Below the pieces are notes generated by a model. That model searched no databases and had not been told where the DNA came from. It worked only from the letters and a program-made list of their open reading frames with translations. Position numbers and translations under genes: made by a program. Below, piece after piece: positions 1 through 11,429 of a DNA stretch of 64,000 nt (position 1 is its first letter; each line of letters starts with the position of its first letter). This stretch comes from Pyrenopolyporus hunteri (Eukaryota > Ascomycota > Sordariomycetes > Xylariales > Hypoxylaceae): assembly GCA_902806595.1 (NCBI GenBank), contig CADCXC010000037.1:744001-808000 (forward strand), written 5' to 3'.

Positions 1-1785
1 GGAACGACGCGATGCAGTGGATAACCCCGACGCCTGTGTATTCAAAGAGCGAGCCGACATCTTCCTACTGGGACCGCGCCTGATTTTCAGCGAATGTGAC
101 GCAGCATCTTTACGAACTAAAACGTTTCGCCGTTTGCGAGTCGAAAAGTGAATGGATGTGGTCTCGTTTGGCGTACCCGGCCGGGAATCTTGTGGCTGTT
201 GAATTGAAATGAAACCGTAACGATCGACATCTTCAACCTGAACACCTTCCCAATCTTCTATCCCTCCTGCCAACTCATATTCGCGTCTCGCGTCCTTATC
301 TTGTAGCGACGAGATAGAAGCCGAGGTTAGAGTAGGGAGTCCAGCCGGCTCGTTTGACCTACAGTAAGAGGGGCGACTTGTCAGCATGATCAAAGGCAGG
401 GAAGCTGGATAGACAAGGAAACCGTACGCATCATTCTCGTTCACATCTGACGGGCATTCTGCTGCGGGTTGGAGGCCCTCGTCGAGAGACGAGGGCCCTG
501 CACCGTCCTCCCAGTTGGGACCTTCCCCGGATTCATAGAGAGATCTCACCTTTTGAGATTCCTTCTCGGCCTCCGCAGATATAACCCGAACGCTGGGAGG
601 TGCTCGACGAGGTGTGGGCGGCGTACTGGTCAGGGCGTCGTCGGGAGCCCCTGAGATTTGGGCGGGTTCCTTCGTGCCAGCGCTCGCGCTCGCGCCAACA
701 ACGGGATCAGCGTCCTTCTCGCGTACGGGCACTAGGGGAAACGCGCGGGGCTCTCTGGATCGGTCGGCGTTCGACTTCCCGTTGTTAACGCTGCCGTCTT
801 TGTCGGCCATGATAGCCAGGTGCTTGTTGGATTTGCGCGAATGCTTGGCGCCGAAAACGAGGCTGCCACGCTTGGAGAAGGACAGCTGGGTCATAAAGTC
901 ATCTTCCAGCAGGCTTTCGGTGGGGATGGCGGTTGAAATAATTGGAGAACCACGGGGGTCAGGCGTTGGCGACAATCCGCCACTAGTAGGGGATTTAGGC
1001 GCCGATTCGTCCTGCCCATTTAGTGGATAGCCGGGGTTGTTAGCGCACGGGGCCCCATCGCTACCTGCTTTCTTCCTCAGGCGCCGCATCTTCGAAAACG
1101 ACGACTTGGACGAGTTCGACCGTAGGCTAAGACTCCTAGCAAACCTTTTTGAAAAATTAGTAGGTGGCGTGATTGGCGACGTTGGCGACACGGTATCCCC
1201 ATCCGACAGCGCAGGCGAAATCGAAGGAGCGCTAGCCCTGCTGTTGGATTCGCTCACCCGCTCCTCTTGGGGTGAGTAAAGAGAGGGAGACGCAGATCGA
1301 GTCGTCAGTTGGAGGGGCTTTATTTCGGGAAATTTTTGGACGTTTTCGTAAGTAAAGGGGTCTTCGTCGTCCGTTTCGCTATCCTCACGGATAGTCCACG
1401 AGCTCGAAGGAGTTGTCGGCGAGTAAACCGAATCCCGTTTTGCAGCCGCCGCGATTGACCGTGGGCTGCTAATCGTTCGCAATGCCGGGTGTTGTTCGGT
1501 GGGGGGAGCCGGACGAGGGGGCGGTACCACGACCGGACCGCGAACTGTATTGCACGAGATGGGACGTGGTGGTGGACGGCGCGAAGAGCGAGGTGGTGGT
1601 ATCGGTATAGGTGGCTCTGCTTGGACCGTTTGGTCGTATCGTAGGGCAACTAATTTGGAGTCGTCTCTAAAGGGAACAAGACTTGCGGACCTGCTCTTAT
1701 ACCGGGCGGCATTTGCATTCTTGGGGAGGGTCGGGGACGTTTGAGGAGGTATGTATGCTACTGCGTGCGGTGTAACTCCGAACAT
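1..1785 (-). CDS. N-terminal part of a large protein, possibly a TBC-domain Rab GTPase-activating protein (runs off the left edge)
   Basis: Seen: on the minus strand there is no stop codon from 1794 to base 1, so the frame is open for 595 codons from the ATG at 1785 and leaves the window. A stop lies just upstream at 1797-1795, which supports this start. The N-terminal ~450 residues are low-complexity and rich in Pro, Ser and Arg, with many Ser-Pro sites, as in disordered regulatory tails. More ordered sequence begins around residue 490, with GGIEDWEGV and EDVDRYGFISI at about residues 497-522, then basic segments. Inference: a W-x-x-V..D-RYGFI segment after a long disordered tail is what I remember of fungal TBC/Rab-GAP proteins, but the catalytic TBC motifs (IxxDxxR, YxQ) would lie outside the window. 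The coding call is firm; the family is tentative. Confidence 0.7.
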   Translation of the reverse strand, partial: MFGVTPHAVAYIPPQTSPTLPKNANAARYKSRSASLVPFRDDSKLVALRYDQTVQAEPPIPIPPPRSSRRPPPRPISCNTVRGPVVVPPPRPAPPTEQHPALRTISSPRSIAAAAKRDSVYSPTTPSSSWTIREDSETDDEDPFTYENVQKFPEIKPLQLTTRSASPSLYSPQEERVSESNSRASAPSISPALSDGDTVSPTSPITPPTNFSKRFARSLSLRSNSSKSSFSKMRRLRKKAGSDGAPCANNPGYPLNGQDESAPKSPTSGGLSPTPDPRGSPIISTAIPTESLLEDDFMTQLSFSKRGSLVFGAKHSRKSNKHLAIMADKDGSVNNGKSNADRSREPRAFPLVPVREKDADPVVGASASAGTKEPAQISGAPDDALTSTPPTPRRAPPSVRVISAEAEKESQKVRSLYESGEGPNWEDGAGPSSLDEGLQPAAECPSDVNENDAYGFLVYPASLPLIMLTSRPSYCRSNEPAGLPTLTSASISSLQDKDARREYELAGGIEDWEGVQVEDVDRYGFISIQQPQDSRPGTPNETTSIHFSTRKRRNVLVRKDAASHSLKIRRGPSRKMSARSLNTQASGLSTASRRS

Positions 1786-1797
1786 TGTGGCTGACTA

Positions 1798-4700
1798 GGC
1801 TGTGTAGCCAGGAATACGATATGCGTCCCGTCCACAATAATCTTGAAGAGATTAGCTCTATCTCTGTCTGGTACGACCGCAATACGGTGTGCTGCCGGCA
1901 ACCGCAGTAAGACTGGTGACGAGAAGCTGATCTTTTTTTATTCGGGGCTGCGTGGATCGCAATGGGGGCCTTTTTTTTTTAAAAAAAAAAAAGGAATAAT
2001 GCTCTCTAAGAAGGGAGTATCCGATGCTGTTGTGAGCTGCAGCTCGAGACTGACGGCGGATATGTAGGTATGTGCCAAGTCTGTCTGTACCAAGTCTTGT
2101 TCCACCACTTTACAACAAGCTATGGGTAAGTTAAGGTAGTTATATGTTAGCGTGATTCTAACATACGTAGGTAGGGAGAGGGGATCGGCCAACGGACCAA
2201 GAAGAGGCAATTAAGAAAATAATATAAAAAAGAAGTGAGAAGCGAGAAAACCGGGGCGAATACAACTCAGTGGACGGGGTCAACGAAGTTTTTCTTGACT
2301 CGTACCTTCTTCTTTTTTTTTCCGTTGAATGAATTGTTTGCAAACTCAATTATTGACTTGGGAAGACGAATCGGGAAATTGTAAGTAGAACTATTAGTGA
2401 CTTACACGCGAGTGGGACGGCCGTAGTTGTAGGTAAGTAAGCGTAGGTATATCTCTATTTCTAGGAAGGTAGATATACTTAGGCAGGTATATACACTATT
2501 ACCTATCATTTCTTTCTTTTTCTTTTTTTCCTCACTTTTAATTTTTTTCCCTTTTTCTATTCTTTTCCCCAGCACGAGCCGGCGCCTATCACTTTAATAT
2601 GCTCGTCCTGGGTCTACACCTTCTTGGACCCCGGTTCATCTGATCTGGCCAGCATGCAGGCGGATGTCGTGGCGGAAGCTATTCCATTAGTACATTGCCC
2701 GGTACTACGGGGGTGGTGGCCTTCGACTAGGACGCGGAAAGGCGTCAATAGAAGCGATGCACATCATCCCAACTTACCACCTTGAACAACCTCCATTGCG
2801 GTTTATCCCAATTGGCCAGGGTAGAGAGACACGGTTTCCACTCTCCCCCAGCTGGCCCGCTGCAATTTTTTGTATTGGTCGAGCCACGGCACTTTTCTGT
2901 CCCAGACCGACAGTCCAACGCCGGAGCGGTCACGCACCGTTCTTTCGTCCGTTTGCTCTAACTGGCCCTTCTCTCATGCTAATGGGAACTCATCCCATGT
3001 TTCCAGTGTATACCTGCTCGGACGGGGTGTCTAGCGGTCTACTTACTACGTTACCTACCTCCTTAGCGAATATACGTTACGTAGTTGGTCTACCTGCCCA
3101 ATCCATTGAGTCACTCGTCTATATCTTAACCCTTAGGCTCTGCATGCATGTGATCATGCTACCTCGAACTACACGTACGGAGACGATGGGAGTTTCGGGA
3201 CAGCTTAACACTAATCATGTGAACCTGTGAGTGGCTAGAAGCGTACGCTCAATATGAGGAAGGTCTGGAATCTCGTCCGCCGAGTCAACCCCAAATCTCG
3301 GCGCCCCCGCAAAAACCCTCTACGACTCCATTATCAGGTGGGCGCGGCAGAGCAGCTCCAAGTTGATAATGGTATATTCCTCCGTCTACCCGTAGTGTTA
3401 GAACTTCCCAATCGATAAAGTGGGTGTATAGTATTCGCTCCGTTTATCCTACGAAGTCTCCACGGTCTGGGAGGTGGTATATGTTGAATCGGCAAAGTGA
3501 TACTAGGCAGCTTTTCATTCTCCTCTACCATTGGTCCGTCTGTGGATGCAAGATCCAGGGATCGACCTTAGGTTAGCCGAGTCGGGAGCGGAGGGCTAAA
3601 AAGAATGGGAAAATAGGTTGGTAACGAGGGCTATCCTATTTCACGATAACTACATCCCTCCTACACAACCCTCTGGCTACTTCGACCGAGGATACTATAT
3701 TTAAAAACGGCGCCGAAAGGCCACTATGACATCTATACACATAGTGAATGCCCACCCATTGACGGCGGGGTAGGTGACGAGTGCACGCCACTGCGGTAAG
3801 TGAATGGGAAAAGGCCTGGATTAGGATTGCTCGTCCTAAAAGGACGCAACTGAATAATCCCGCGGGCCCCTCAGCTCCGGCCTCACCACCTGCCCAGGTA
3901 TTGACGTGTCCAATTTAACCAGCCCATCCAGGTTTACCGGCCGCCACCAATTAATGAGATGCGCGCGGGGCTAAAGAAAATGGAAAAGGATCATTTACAT
4001 GACATGTCTACTGTTGCTTCTAAGCTTGGTCATGGACTCTATAATTAGATATGTACGACTGGTATATCAGTCGAATGTGGCTTTTCCAAAACTTCCGAAG
4101 TCTGAACTTGACACCCTCTATACATACCTCTCACTTACGTAGGAGGTGATAGCTATCGATCCTGTGTCTTAGGCAGGTTTGTCGCCAAGGATCGAGGGGT
4201 CTAAGCTACCCTGCCCTAAGGTACCAAGCACAGACGCAACCCCTTTAACGAACCCAGGAGAATTCGGTTGAACAAGATTGGATGTGGCTGGATAAGGCCG
4301 ACCGCGACAGTTGGCAACCGTTATGCCCGCGTCTGTTCTGACCGCATCAGAAATCACACAAGGTCGTAGGTAATAGAAAATGCCTCTATACTATTGGTTG
4401 CCTGTATGTCGGGATTGGCCCGCTGAGCAAATAGTTACAACATGTCAAGCATCCAGGGTCAGACGCTCGGGAAATCATGAAAAAAAAAATTTTTTTCTCT
4501 TCTCTTCTCTCCCCTGCCTTCGAATACGTACATATCTATTATGTATCCTCCCCGATCGATATTTTCCAATGGTTACTCCCATCGTGTCCAGCACCTCGCG
4601 GTAAGATACGCTAGTGCCAGCTTCGAAGACGCCTTACTGGCTTCATCTTACTCATCCCAACACCTCTCCCGAAGATGCTTTGCAGTTGAACCCCCAGTTT

Positions 4701-4930
4701 CCCCTGCGCCACGCGTTCGTCCCTTGCAGCTTGCATACGGCTCATTACCGCGTCGATAACCCTCTCGTTGGCGCCAACGCGACATATTTCGGCCGTGTTA
4801 ACGTATTAGGTAGGAAGCTAGTGATGAGTAAAGCTTCATGCATGTTGAGCTGGCCCAAGCCGTAGACGGTCATCTATTATAGCGGTCGTCTATTCGCCAA
4901 CCGCTGTCTGAGTCACTGTCGGTCAGGCCA
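1798..4930. other. intergenic, no gene recognised
   Basis: About 3.1 kb between two minus-strand genes; the left part must hold the promoter of the gene starting at 1785. It contains homopolymer tracts (a T10/A12 palindrome at 1971-1992, T-rich runs at 2310-2330 and 2513-2560, an A/T run near 4480-4497) and TAGGTA words near 2160-2175 and 2430-2490. Short open frames are present, the longest at 2757-3230, but none shows domain-like composition or splice-supported extension. Confidence 0.6.
1969..1994. repeat. perfect T-run/A-run inverted repeat
   Basis: CC followed by ten T (1971-1980), then twelve A (1981-1992) and GG. The sequence is self-complementary and could fold back or act as a nucleosome-excluding poly(dA:dT) tract. 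It lies about 190 bp upstream of the minus-strand gene starting at 1785, so a promoter role is possible but not shown. Confidence 0.75.
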
Positions 4931-7550
4931 TTAGACCTCTTCATTCTCCCAATCTTTCTCGCCAAAAATCGGTCGGCTAGAATTACCGCTCACTTCTAGC
5001 TTCTCCAAGTACTCTGGTGGAATTGTTGGAATGTACTTCCTCTCCCGCTCCCTATTGACCCCTCCGAAGCCGGCGCCGTAAGAAATAAGCATGTCTGTGA
5101 CGGTTGGAAGTGTGAACGGTAGCATCACGGACGGATCGAGATTGATTCCGTCTGGTAAGTCATCGTCATCGTCTTGGTCCACGTTTGGCGTGCCTTGCAC
5201 GCTTCCTGGGGTTTCCGCGCCGTGGCCGTTAGAAGTGTTTTTAATGGGCGTTGATGGCACGCTACTAGACAACGGGGAGGCGGTCTTCCTACGATCCCTT
5301 CTTAGCGCAGCTTCTTTTCGAATCGCGTCAAGATATTTCATAGCGCTCTTAGGTAGCCCCTTCTCTCCAACCTCAGGCCGATAATTCTTAGCAGCATATA
5401 TTAACTGCTGCGGACTTAGTCGCTTAAGTTGTTGAAGTGTGCCAACCAGAGCTTCGAGGTCATCCGGATCTAGGGATGAGAAGCACTGCAGCCACTGGAG
5501 GAGCTGGACGACGGGTGCCAGATGTCTGCGCGCCGCTTCCACAGTCGTTTCTCCAGACGAACTCGTCTCACCATGTTCGTAGTGTTCGGGCTGCCGGTTA
5601 TTAGATCGGGCCCAATCCTCTAGGACTGACACATTCATTCTGATCTGCATCGCCTTCGTTCTTGCGAGGTATTTTCTGTTATTCATGATTCGATTGAAAA
5701 GCTCCGCGCCAATCCAATAGAGGAGTTGAGATATGATTTGTGACGTGATGACCGAGTGGATATCGTATAAGTCAAGAACGAACAAGGTAGATGATAGGAG
5801 TGATGTTACGTTTCGAGGAGCGGGCTTGGCACGTTGCTTTGGTGAGGGCGGCCGGAGTCGCTTCTCAAGGGGCTCTTCCTTGACCTCTTTTTTTCTCTTA
5901 AATAGCTTCCATTCATGTTGGAAAGTGACGCCTTCAAGCCCGGGAATAGTCTCGTGATCAAGCATCGCAACGTCAAGAACTTTGTCCAATCGTCTCTCCG
6001 CATCCCTGACAATAAGTATAAAGATTTCATTGATCAGTTCTGCAAGCTGCGCTTGGAACTCGGTTGTTGCCTCAACCAAGCCGGCGTCCTTTTTTAGATA
6101 GTGTAACAATAGGGTGGCGTTTGACATCCAGAAGGCCAAAATAGTCATATCCCATTGGTGAGCTTCAACGACTTCGTTGATTTTATCTTGGGCGGTGATA
6201 AGCAACTTGGCCAGCAATTCGCGGCTAGAGTGGTAGTGGGCATATCGCGCACTTAGAAAAATCATATTCGCCGGAACAGGCTTTTGGGATGGTGAGCGTT
6301 GGGGCTGCATGTTAGTAATGACAATGTCAAGCATCCTGTCCAAATCGCTCTCTTGAAAGACGAACATCTGGTCATGCAAACACCGATTCCAGTCAAACTC
6401 CTGTAGATCCTCTTCGAACTCATCCACGGGCTATTGGAGCTAGTAAGCCAGCTGTTTGCTTCTTTGAGGTCGGAGCAACCTACCTCGGGCTGGTCGTCGA
6501 TTCCCATGTTACCCAAGTCCACCTCGAGGTCCCGTGCGCTATCCATCATCATGCGTCGACGAAATTCATTCTCGGCCATCTCTTCTTCGAACCTATCTTG
6601 GGAGAAGCCGGGATTGTAGAAATCGTCCGTTACCCCGGCGTTCCCGATGTTGTAGCCATTATCGTGTAAGTAGAATGACATCTCGCTATCGGGTGGAACA
6701 AAATCGAAAGCTGTTCTTCCGGACGAAGTCTTCGCTTCAGGAGACGCCCCATTGTCTAGCAATATCTTCGCGATGCCTTTGTGCCTATTCGTCATTGCCC
6801 ACATCAAGGGGCTCCAGTAGTTGCGATCTTGTCTGTCTACGTCAGCACCAGCATCAACAAGAGCTTGCACCACACTTTCGTGCCCCTAAGAATCATTAGC
6901 CGCGATAAGACGGGTACACGGGGAAAAGCATGGCGACTAACGAAGCAGCTTGCATAAACCAAGGCCGGTGTGCCCTCTTCATCCGGCGCATTAATATCCA
7001 CAAAGGGCCGCGCCTTGCCGCCGAGTATCTTTTGTACATTCTCACGATCGCCGTTACTAGCAGACATTATCAATGCCTTTTGAAGAATCGTCCCCTTCTC
7101 CTCGTCGGATAATTTCTCGTCCGCCGCAATGGCGTCCACATCGCCGAACGCTTCTCCTCCGAGATGTTGTGCCTGCGCCGCGAGCATCTGCATCAGTCGC
7201 GTATCGCTATCGGGCATGCCCTTGGTTAAATCTTGGTCGTAGTTAGGGTCGTCTAGTGTGAGGTCACTAAACTGAAGGGGTTTCGCGAGCATCGGACTCG
7301 TTAGGAACTGCGATTGACCTAGACATTACGTTGCCACGGTTAGCACGTAACGAGAGTTTAGGGCAAGCTTGCAGATAAGAACCACACTCCACGAACCTTG
7401 CCAGCCATCGTACATCTCAGTCTCCGGGACCAGCTCGGTCGATACAATCCTGCGGTCGTCTAAGGACTTGGGGAGGTCGGCTGGGAGAGCTCGAGGCTTC
7501 TGCGGCTGCTCCCCGCCGAAGCCCCCGCCATCAGAGTCCCCGAAATCCAT
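4931..7550 (-). CDS. ankyrin repeat and dilute (DIL) domain protein
   Basis: Four exons: 7550-7397, 7318-6942, 6885-6484, 6430-4931; introns of 78, 56 and 53 nt with GT..AG ends. The model closes in frame at 810 aa. Residues ~90-215 carry ankyrin repeats (ALIMSASNGDRENVQKIL; GTPALVYASCFGHESVVQAL; YWSPLMWAMTNRHKGIAKIL). Residues ~400-690 resemble a DIL domain, with WMSNATLLLHYLKKD at ~412-426 and a C-terminal LKRLSPQQL segment. An acidic Asp run lies near residue 745. DIL domains are known from the cargo-binding tail of class V myosins; fungi also have a stand-alone ankyrin-DIL protein without a motor, which this fits. A role in vesicle or organelle trafficking is inference. The real ATG is at 7550; a longer frame at 7556 begins with a non-ATG codon. 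Confidence 0.9.
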
Positions 7551-8185
7551 GACCAAGTGGGAGGAGGCATAGGATTATTTCGCTCAAGGACTTGTTGGGT
7601 CAGGTAAGAAGGCGACCATGCTTTTTAGGGGAGATTCTTTATTGACCTGTGGGTCTTTTCTTTATATTGAGATCCAGGCTTCGATGTGGATGTTCGTCAT
7701 TTGCAGTATAGTACGGTACAGGATCAGAGGATGTATGGTATGCACTAAACTAGGTTGGCATTTATTAGAACAGGCTCATACTATGGCAGCACGGGATGAT
7801 AGTGATAGCCACAATGGGACATTGAACTGCCACAATACCTGGTAGGTACCTACCTAGGTACCTAGGTATATACATGCTTTTTACCTCCATACCACCTATA
7901 ATCATGCAAGTATATCTTGGTCCGTGCGACAATTGCGGCGTGCATGCAACTCAACCGATCTTGGGAAGGTATAGACCACTGCGAATATCGACCAGGGTCA
8001 CTGAGGCAGGTAGGTACCGCCTGTATAACGCCGTTAGGGACTACCCCAAGGACCTGGCTTCTTTCACATTTGTACTCATTGCCCATAAAACCTCGATCAA
8101 CTCCTAAGCGTCGGGTTATATTCACCAAAGTACACCTCCCAACTTCGTCATATATGTACGTTACGAATTAAAAGACGATTCATCT
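7551..8185. other. intergenic between two minus-strand genes
   Basis: 635 bp holding the 3' end of the allantoicase transcript and the promoter of the ankyrin-DIL gene. A dense TACCTA/TAGGTA palindromic patch sits at 7842-7872. No coding evidence seen. Confidence 0.6.
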
Positions 8186-9345
8186 TTAGATAGCCCTCTT
8201 GGCCAGCACACGTAGCCGCTTCACACCTCCGTCCGGAATGATGGTAAGTTTGACGTGAGTAAAGGGTCTGTCCTTTATCGCGCAGTCGAAGTCGTGCTCC
8301 TGGTCAGGACCGCATTTGCTGGGCTCGAGGACCTCAGTCCATAACTCGGAATCCGCCTCAGGCTCTCCGGCTTCTTTCCAGTCTATAGCGTCAATCTTCG
8401 TCTTCTGAGGAAAGTTTCCTCTAAAGAAGGCCGTATCCACTACGAAGCTTTGAATCAAGGCCGGAGCACCTAGGCGGATGATGGCCCAATCAACGTGTCC
8501 CTTGGTCCTAGAACGCGCAGTCTCCCAACCGTCTCCCATGTCCTTCCCTCTGCCTGGCAAGATGAGGTTGTCCTTCGTCCCAAAGTGCTGGTCGCTACAT
8601 GAGATTGCAACACCTCCATTCTGAGCAGCAGCCAAGTCAAAGATTGCGTCCGTGTCCGCCGGGAAAACCGGGACTGCATGCCCGAACAGTCGGAATCTTG
8701 CAATGCCTCCGTCGGGATACATGTTCAGCCTAACGTGCGTGTACTGTTTTGAAGTGGGATTGTCCAACTTCCAACCAAACCTCTGCGAAGGACCGCATTC
8801 CTGGATGCCCAGTATGGTTTCCCATTTTCCTCTCCCTCCCTTCCATGAGACAACCTCGCTGTCATCTGAAGAGAAACAGCCTTCGACCGAAATCGCAGGT
8901 GCGTGGTTCCCAGAGAAGAACGTGGTGTCAATCTCGACTCCCTCGACAGTGCCAGAGGCAACACCGAGCCGAATAACGACCCAGTCGAACGGCTCAGGAT
9001 TATGTCTTCTGGTTTCCCAGCCATCATACCAGGCACCTGTGTATACCATCTTACCAGGTTGCCTTATGGGAGGCGTAGGCGTCACCAGGTTGGCAGCGTC
9101 GGCAAACCACTGATCGGATAAGCCTAGGATCTTACCTCCCAGTGTGCCAGATATTAAGTCTGATGCGATGTGGGTTAGCCTAGGAGGTTCGAATATCGTG
9201 TAATGTGTCGTGGCTCCTTTCTGTCTCCTTTACATCCCTATATTCACGTACCGATGCAGCTCGATCGGAAAGTCTTATCAATCTGATCCGGGGCAATGGG
9301 TGTGACCTGAACGGCCTCCAGGTCGTACTCGATATCTTCAATCAT
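8186..9345 (-). CDS. alc: allantoicase (EC 3.5.3.4)
   Basis: Two exons, 9345-9252 and 9159-8186, separated by a 92-nt intron (donor GTACGT, acceptor CAG); 355 aa, the normal length for the family. Allantoicase hydrolyses allantoate to ureidoglycolate and urea in the purine/allantoin degradation pathway, letting the fungus use purines as nitrogen source. The junction gives SSCIDLISGTLGGKILGLSD, the conserved N-terminal region. Two homologous halves are visible: GAWYDGWETRRHN..FDWVVIRLG with a later FFSGNHAPAISVEG, then GDGWETARSR..VDWAIIRLG with FFRGNFPQ. Each half ends with a similar strand pair (THVRLNMYPDGGIARFRLFG; THVKLTIIPDGGVKRLRVLA). Such genes are usually under nitrogen-catabolite control; GATA sites were not analysed. 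No anomaly seen. Confidence 0.97.
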
Positions 9346-10503
9346 GTTGGGTAGTAGCTTTTATTTTACGCTTTCCACAGCGATATTCCTATGAAAGAGG
9401 AGTAATTTACAAGTTGGAAGTACAGAAGCAAGATGGTTTCCCCTTATCTACCCTGGCCCAGAAGACCAACTTCTTTCAAGGGCCAACACTCTAACCTCGA
9501 AATCTCAACGCGCTAAATCTAGTGGGGCGAGCTCCGGAATGCGGCCACGGCCAGGCTGGCATCGAGTCCCGGCATATACCATACACTACCTATCTACATG
9601 TAGGTAGGACGGTCGAGCAATGCGTTGGATTTGTTTAAAACTGGGTATAAACTCTGCGACCAGCTGACCAATTCTGTTAGGTAAGTAATTACCTGCGAGA
9701 ATGGCAATCTATGCAATCTATGACATATATATCGTAGTTTAAGAAGGTGTAAGTGAGCCCCTCTTCTCTACCTACATGTAGGTAGGTATTCTTGTCTGCC
9801 CCGTGGTGCAGCATATTCCGAGGCCCGGTTTAAAGTGGTCGGGTAACTCACTTTTCGTCTTTACCATATACAGAAGTATCGATAACTCCAAGATACCTCA
9901 TTTTCGTCCCTCTGATGCGGGCGCCGACGCTATCCACAGGTATGTACCACCTTGCGCCCCCCTCCCCCCCCACCAAGACGTTGGAGGGCATTCGTACCTA
10001 CCTAGGTACATATATGTATTTTTGCATGTCCTTACCGAACAAGGGGTTAACCATGTAATCCCCCCGCACTACATACATGTAGTAGGTAGCAGTAGGCTAG
10101 GTACTCAATACGAGTACCTACCTAGTATGGTATACGTAGTCTGTACTACAATAATTACAGCGGATGCTTGTGAATCGCAGAGCTCTGATAGGCCAAAGCT
10201 CGCCCTTCAGCAGCTATCCGTCATGTCCGTCGTTGATGATGAGCTCGATCCTTTTCAGAACTTACCTGCCAGCCATCTTACCCATCCCTGGCTGGTTCCC
10301 ATCGTTTAAGAAGATGGTATGAGACGAACGAGTCTCGCAAAGCTCTTCAAGAGTCTCTGTCTACAAGCCGGTTCTTCTGTTCCGTCTTCAACTCTACCGT
10401 AACACTTCGAGTCCCGATCCATAGCAATTATTTATACGTACACGACCCCTGGCGGTTACTGCAGACCCTCGAAAAAAGGCTACGTTAATTAAAAATAGTC
10501 AGA
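9346..10503. other. divergent promoter region between allantoicase and the b561-type gene
   Basis: 1.16 kb shared upstream region. It contains several ACATGTAGGTAGG-like words (9595-9610, 9771-9790) and TACCTA patches (9990-10015, 10070-10130). A plus-strand open frame at 9803-10309 runs through these repeats and has no protein-like features. Confidence 0.6.
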
Positions 10504-11429
10504 ATGGCCTCCGCGACGGGAATACCCCAACATCCCCCGATTGACCCGGACCACAACGGACAAGGGGATCTAGAACCTCTTTTGGGGCGGCCGGGAGATG
10601 CTTCTCAAAGGGACGATGCTCCCATAATCAAAAACCTCGTCCTCGGTACGGTATTTCCCTTCCTCTTACTGAGCTAGATTTACTTTGTTTTCTTCCAGTC
10701 CGTCCTAGTCCCCCGCCTCCGCCTCTAAGTCGTACCAATACTACCCATAGAAATTATACCCATTTCTTAATACCGTCGTTACTTGGTATCCACCATTCTT
10801 TTACCATGCCAAAGCTCATACAGTCATCAGGCACCGGCATATTCGCCGAAGCCGCCGGCATCCTACTCGTGGCCTCGGTCTGGGCGGCCGTCTTCCTCAA
10901 CGGCCCACTGATCCTCTTCTCCGTGCACCCGCTCGCGCAATCGCTCGGACTTCTCGTGCTGATCCAGGCGATCCTCGTCCTGCAACCGACGCACACGGGG
11001 GCGCAGAAACAGGTCGGCCAGAAGATCCACGCGGGGCTCAACTTCCTCGCCTTCGCTATCCTGGCCGTCGGCGTCATCAGCATCGAGGTCAACAAGTTCG
11101 TCAACAACGGCGTCCACTTCCACTCCGTGCACGGCTACCTCGGCGTCATCGCCTCCTTCTTCCTCCTCGCCCAGTACCTCGTCGGCTTCACCATGTTCGC
11201 CACGCCCCGGCTGTACGGCGGCGAGGCGAACGCTAAGAAGATCTGGAAGTACCACCGCTCGAGCGGATACGTCCTGCTGCTGCTCCTCTCGGCGACTGTC
11301 ATCAGCGCCACCCAGACCGATTATAACCTCAATGTCCTCGGACTCAAGCTCTGGGCTACGATCGTCATCGTCGTGTTGTTGATCATTGGCGTGTTCCCGC
11401 GAGTCAAGAAGCAGAAGCTTGGCCTATGA
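10504..11429 (+). CDS. cytochrome b561 / ferric reductase-like transmembrane protein
   Basis: Exons 10504-10645 and 10831-11429 give 246 aa. The N-terminal ~55 residues are hydrophilic and end in IIKNLVLG. Five or six hydrophobic helices follow: FAEAAGILLVASVWAAVFL; a segment after HPLAQSLGLLVLIQAILVL; LNFLAFAILAVGVISI; YLGVIASFFLLAQYLVGFTM; YVLLLLLSATVISA; LWATIVIVVLLIIGV. Candidate haem-ligand His residues are in FSVHPLAQ, KIHAGLNF, HSVHGYLG and KYHRSSGY, matching the pattern of b561-type domains. Such proteins move electrons across internal or plasma membranes; the donor and acceptor here are unknown. The 185-nt intron contains a second acceptor at 10698 that would add 44 in-frame residues (see findings). 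Codon use in exon 2 is distinctly GC-rich. Confidence 0.88.

Noticed and set aside
2757..3230. 157-codon plus-strand open frame
   Set aside because: No domain, no splice support, unusual composition; lies in repeat-bearing spacer.
9803..10309. 168-codon plus-strand open frame
   Set aside because: Runs through TACCTA repeats in a divergent promoter region; no protein-like segments.
10754..11255. Antisense frames over the b561-type gene
   Set aside because: Shadow of the GC-rich coding exon on the other strand.
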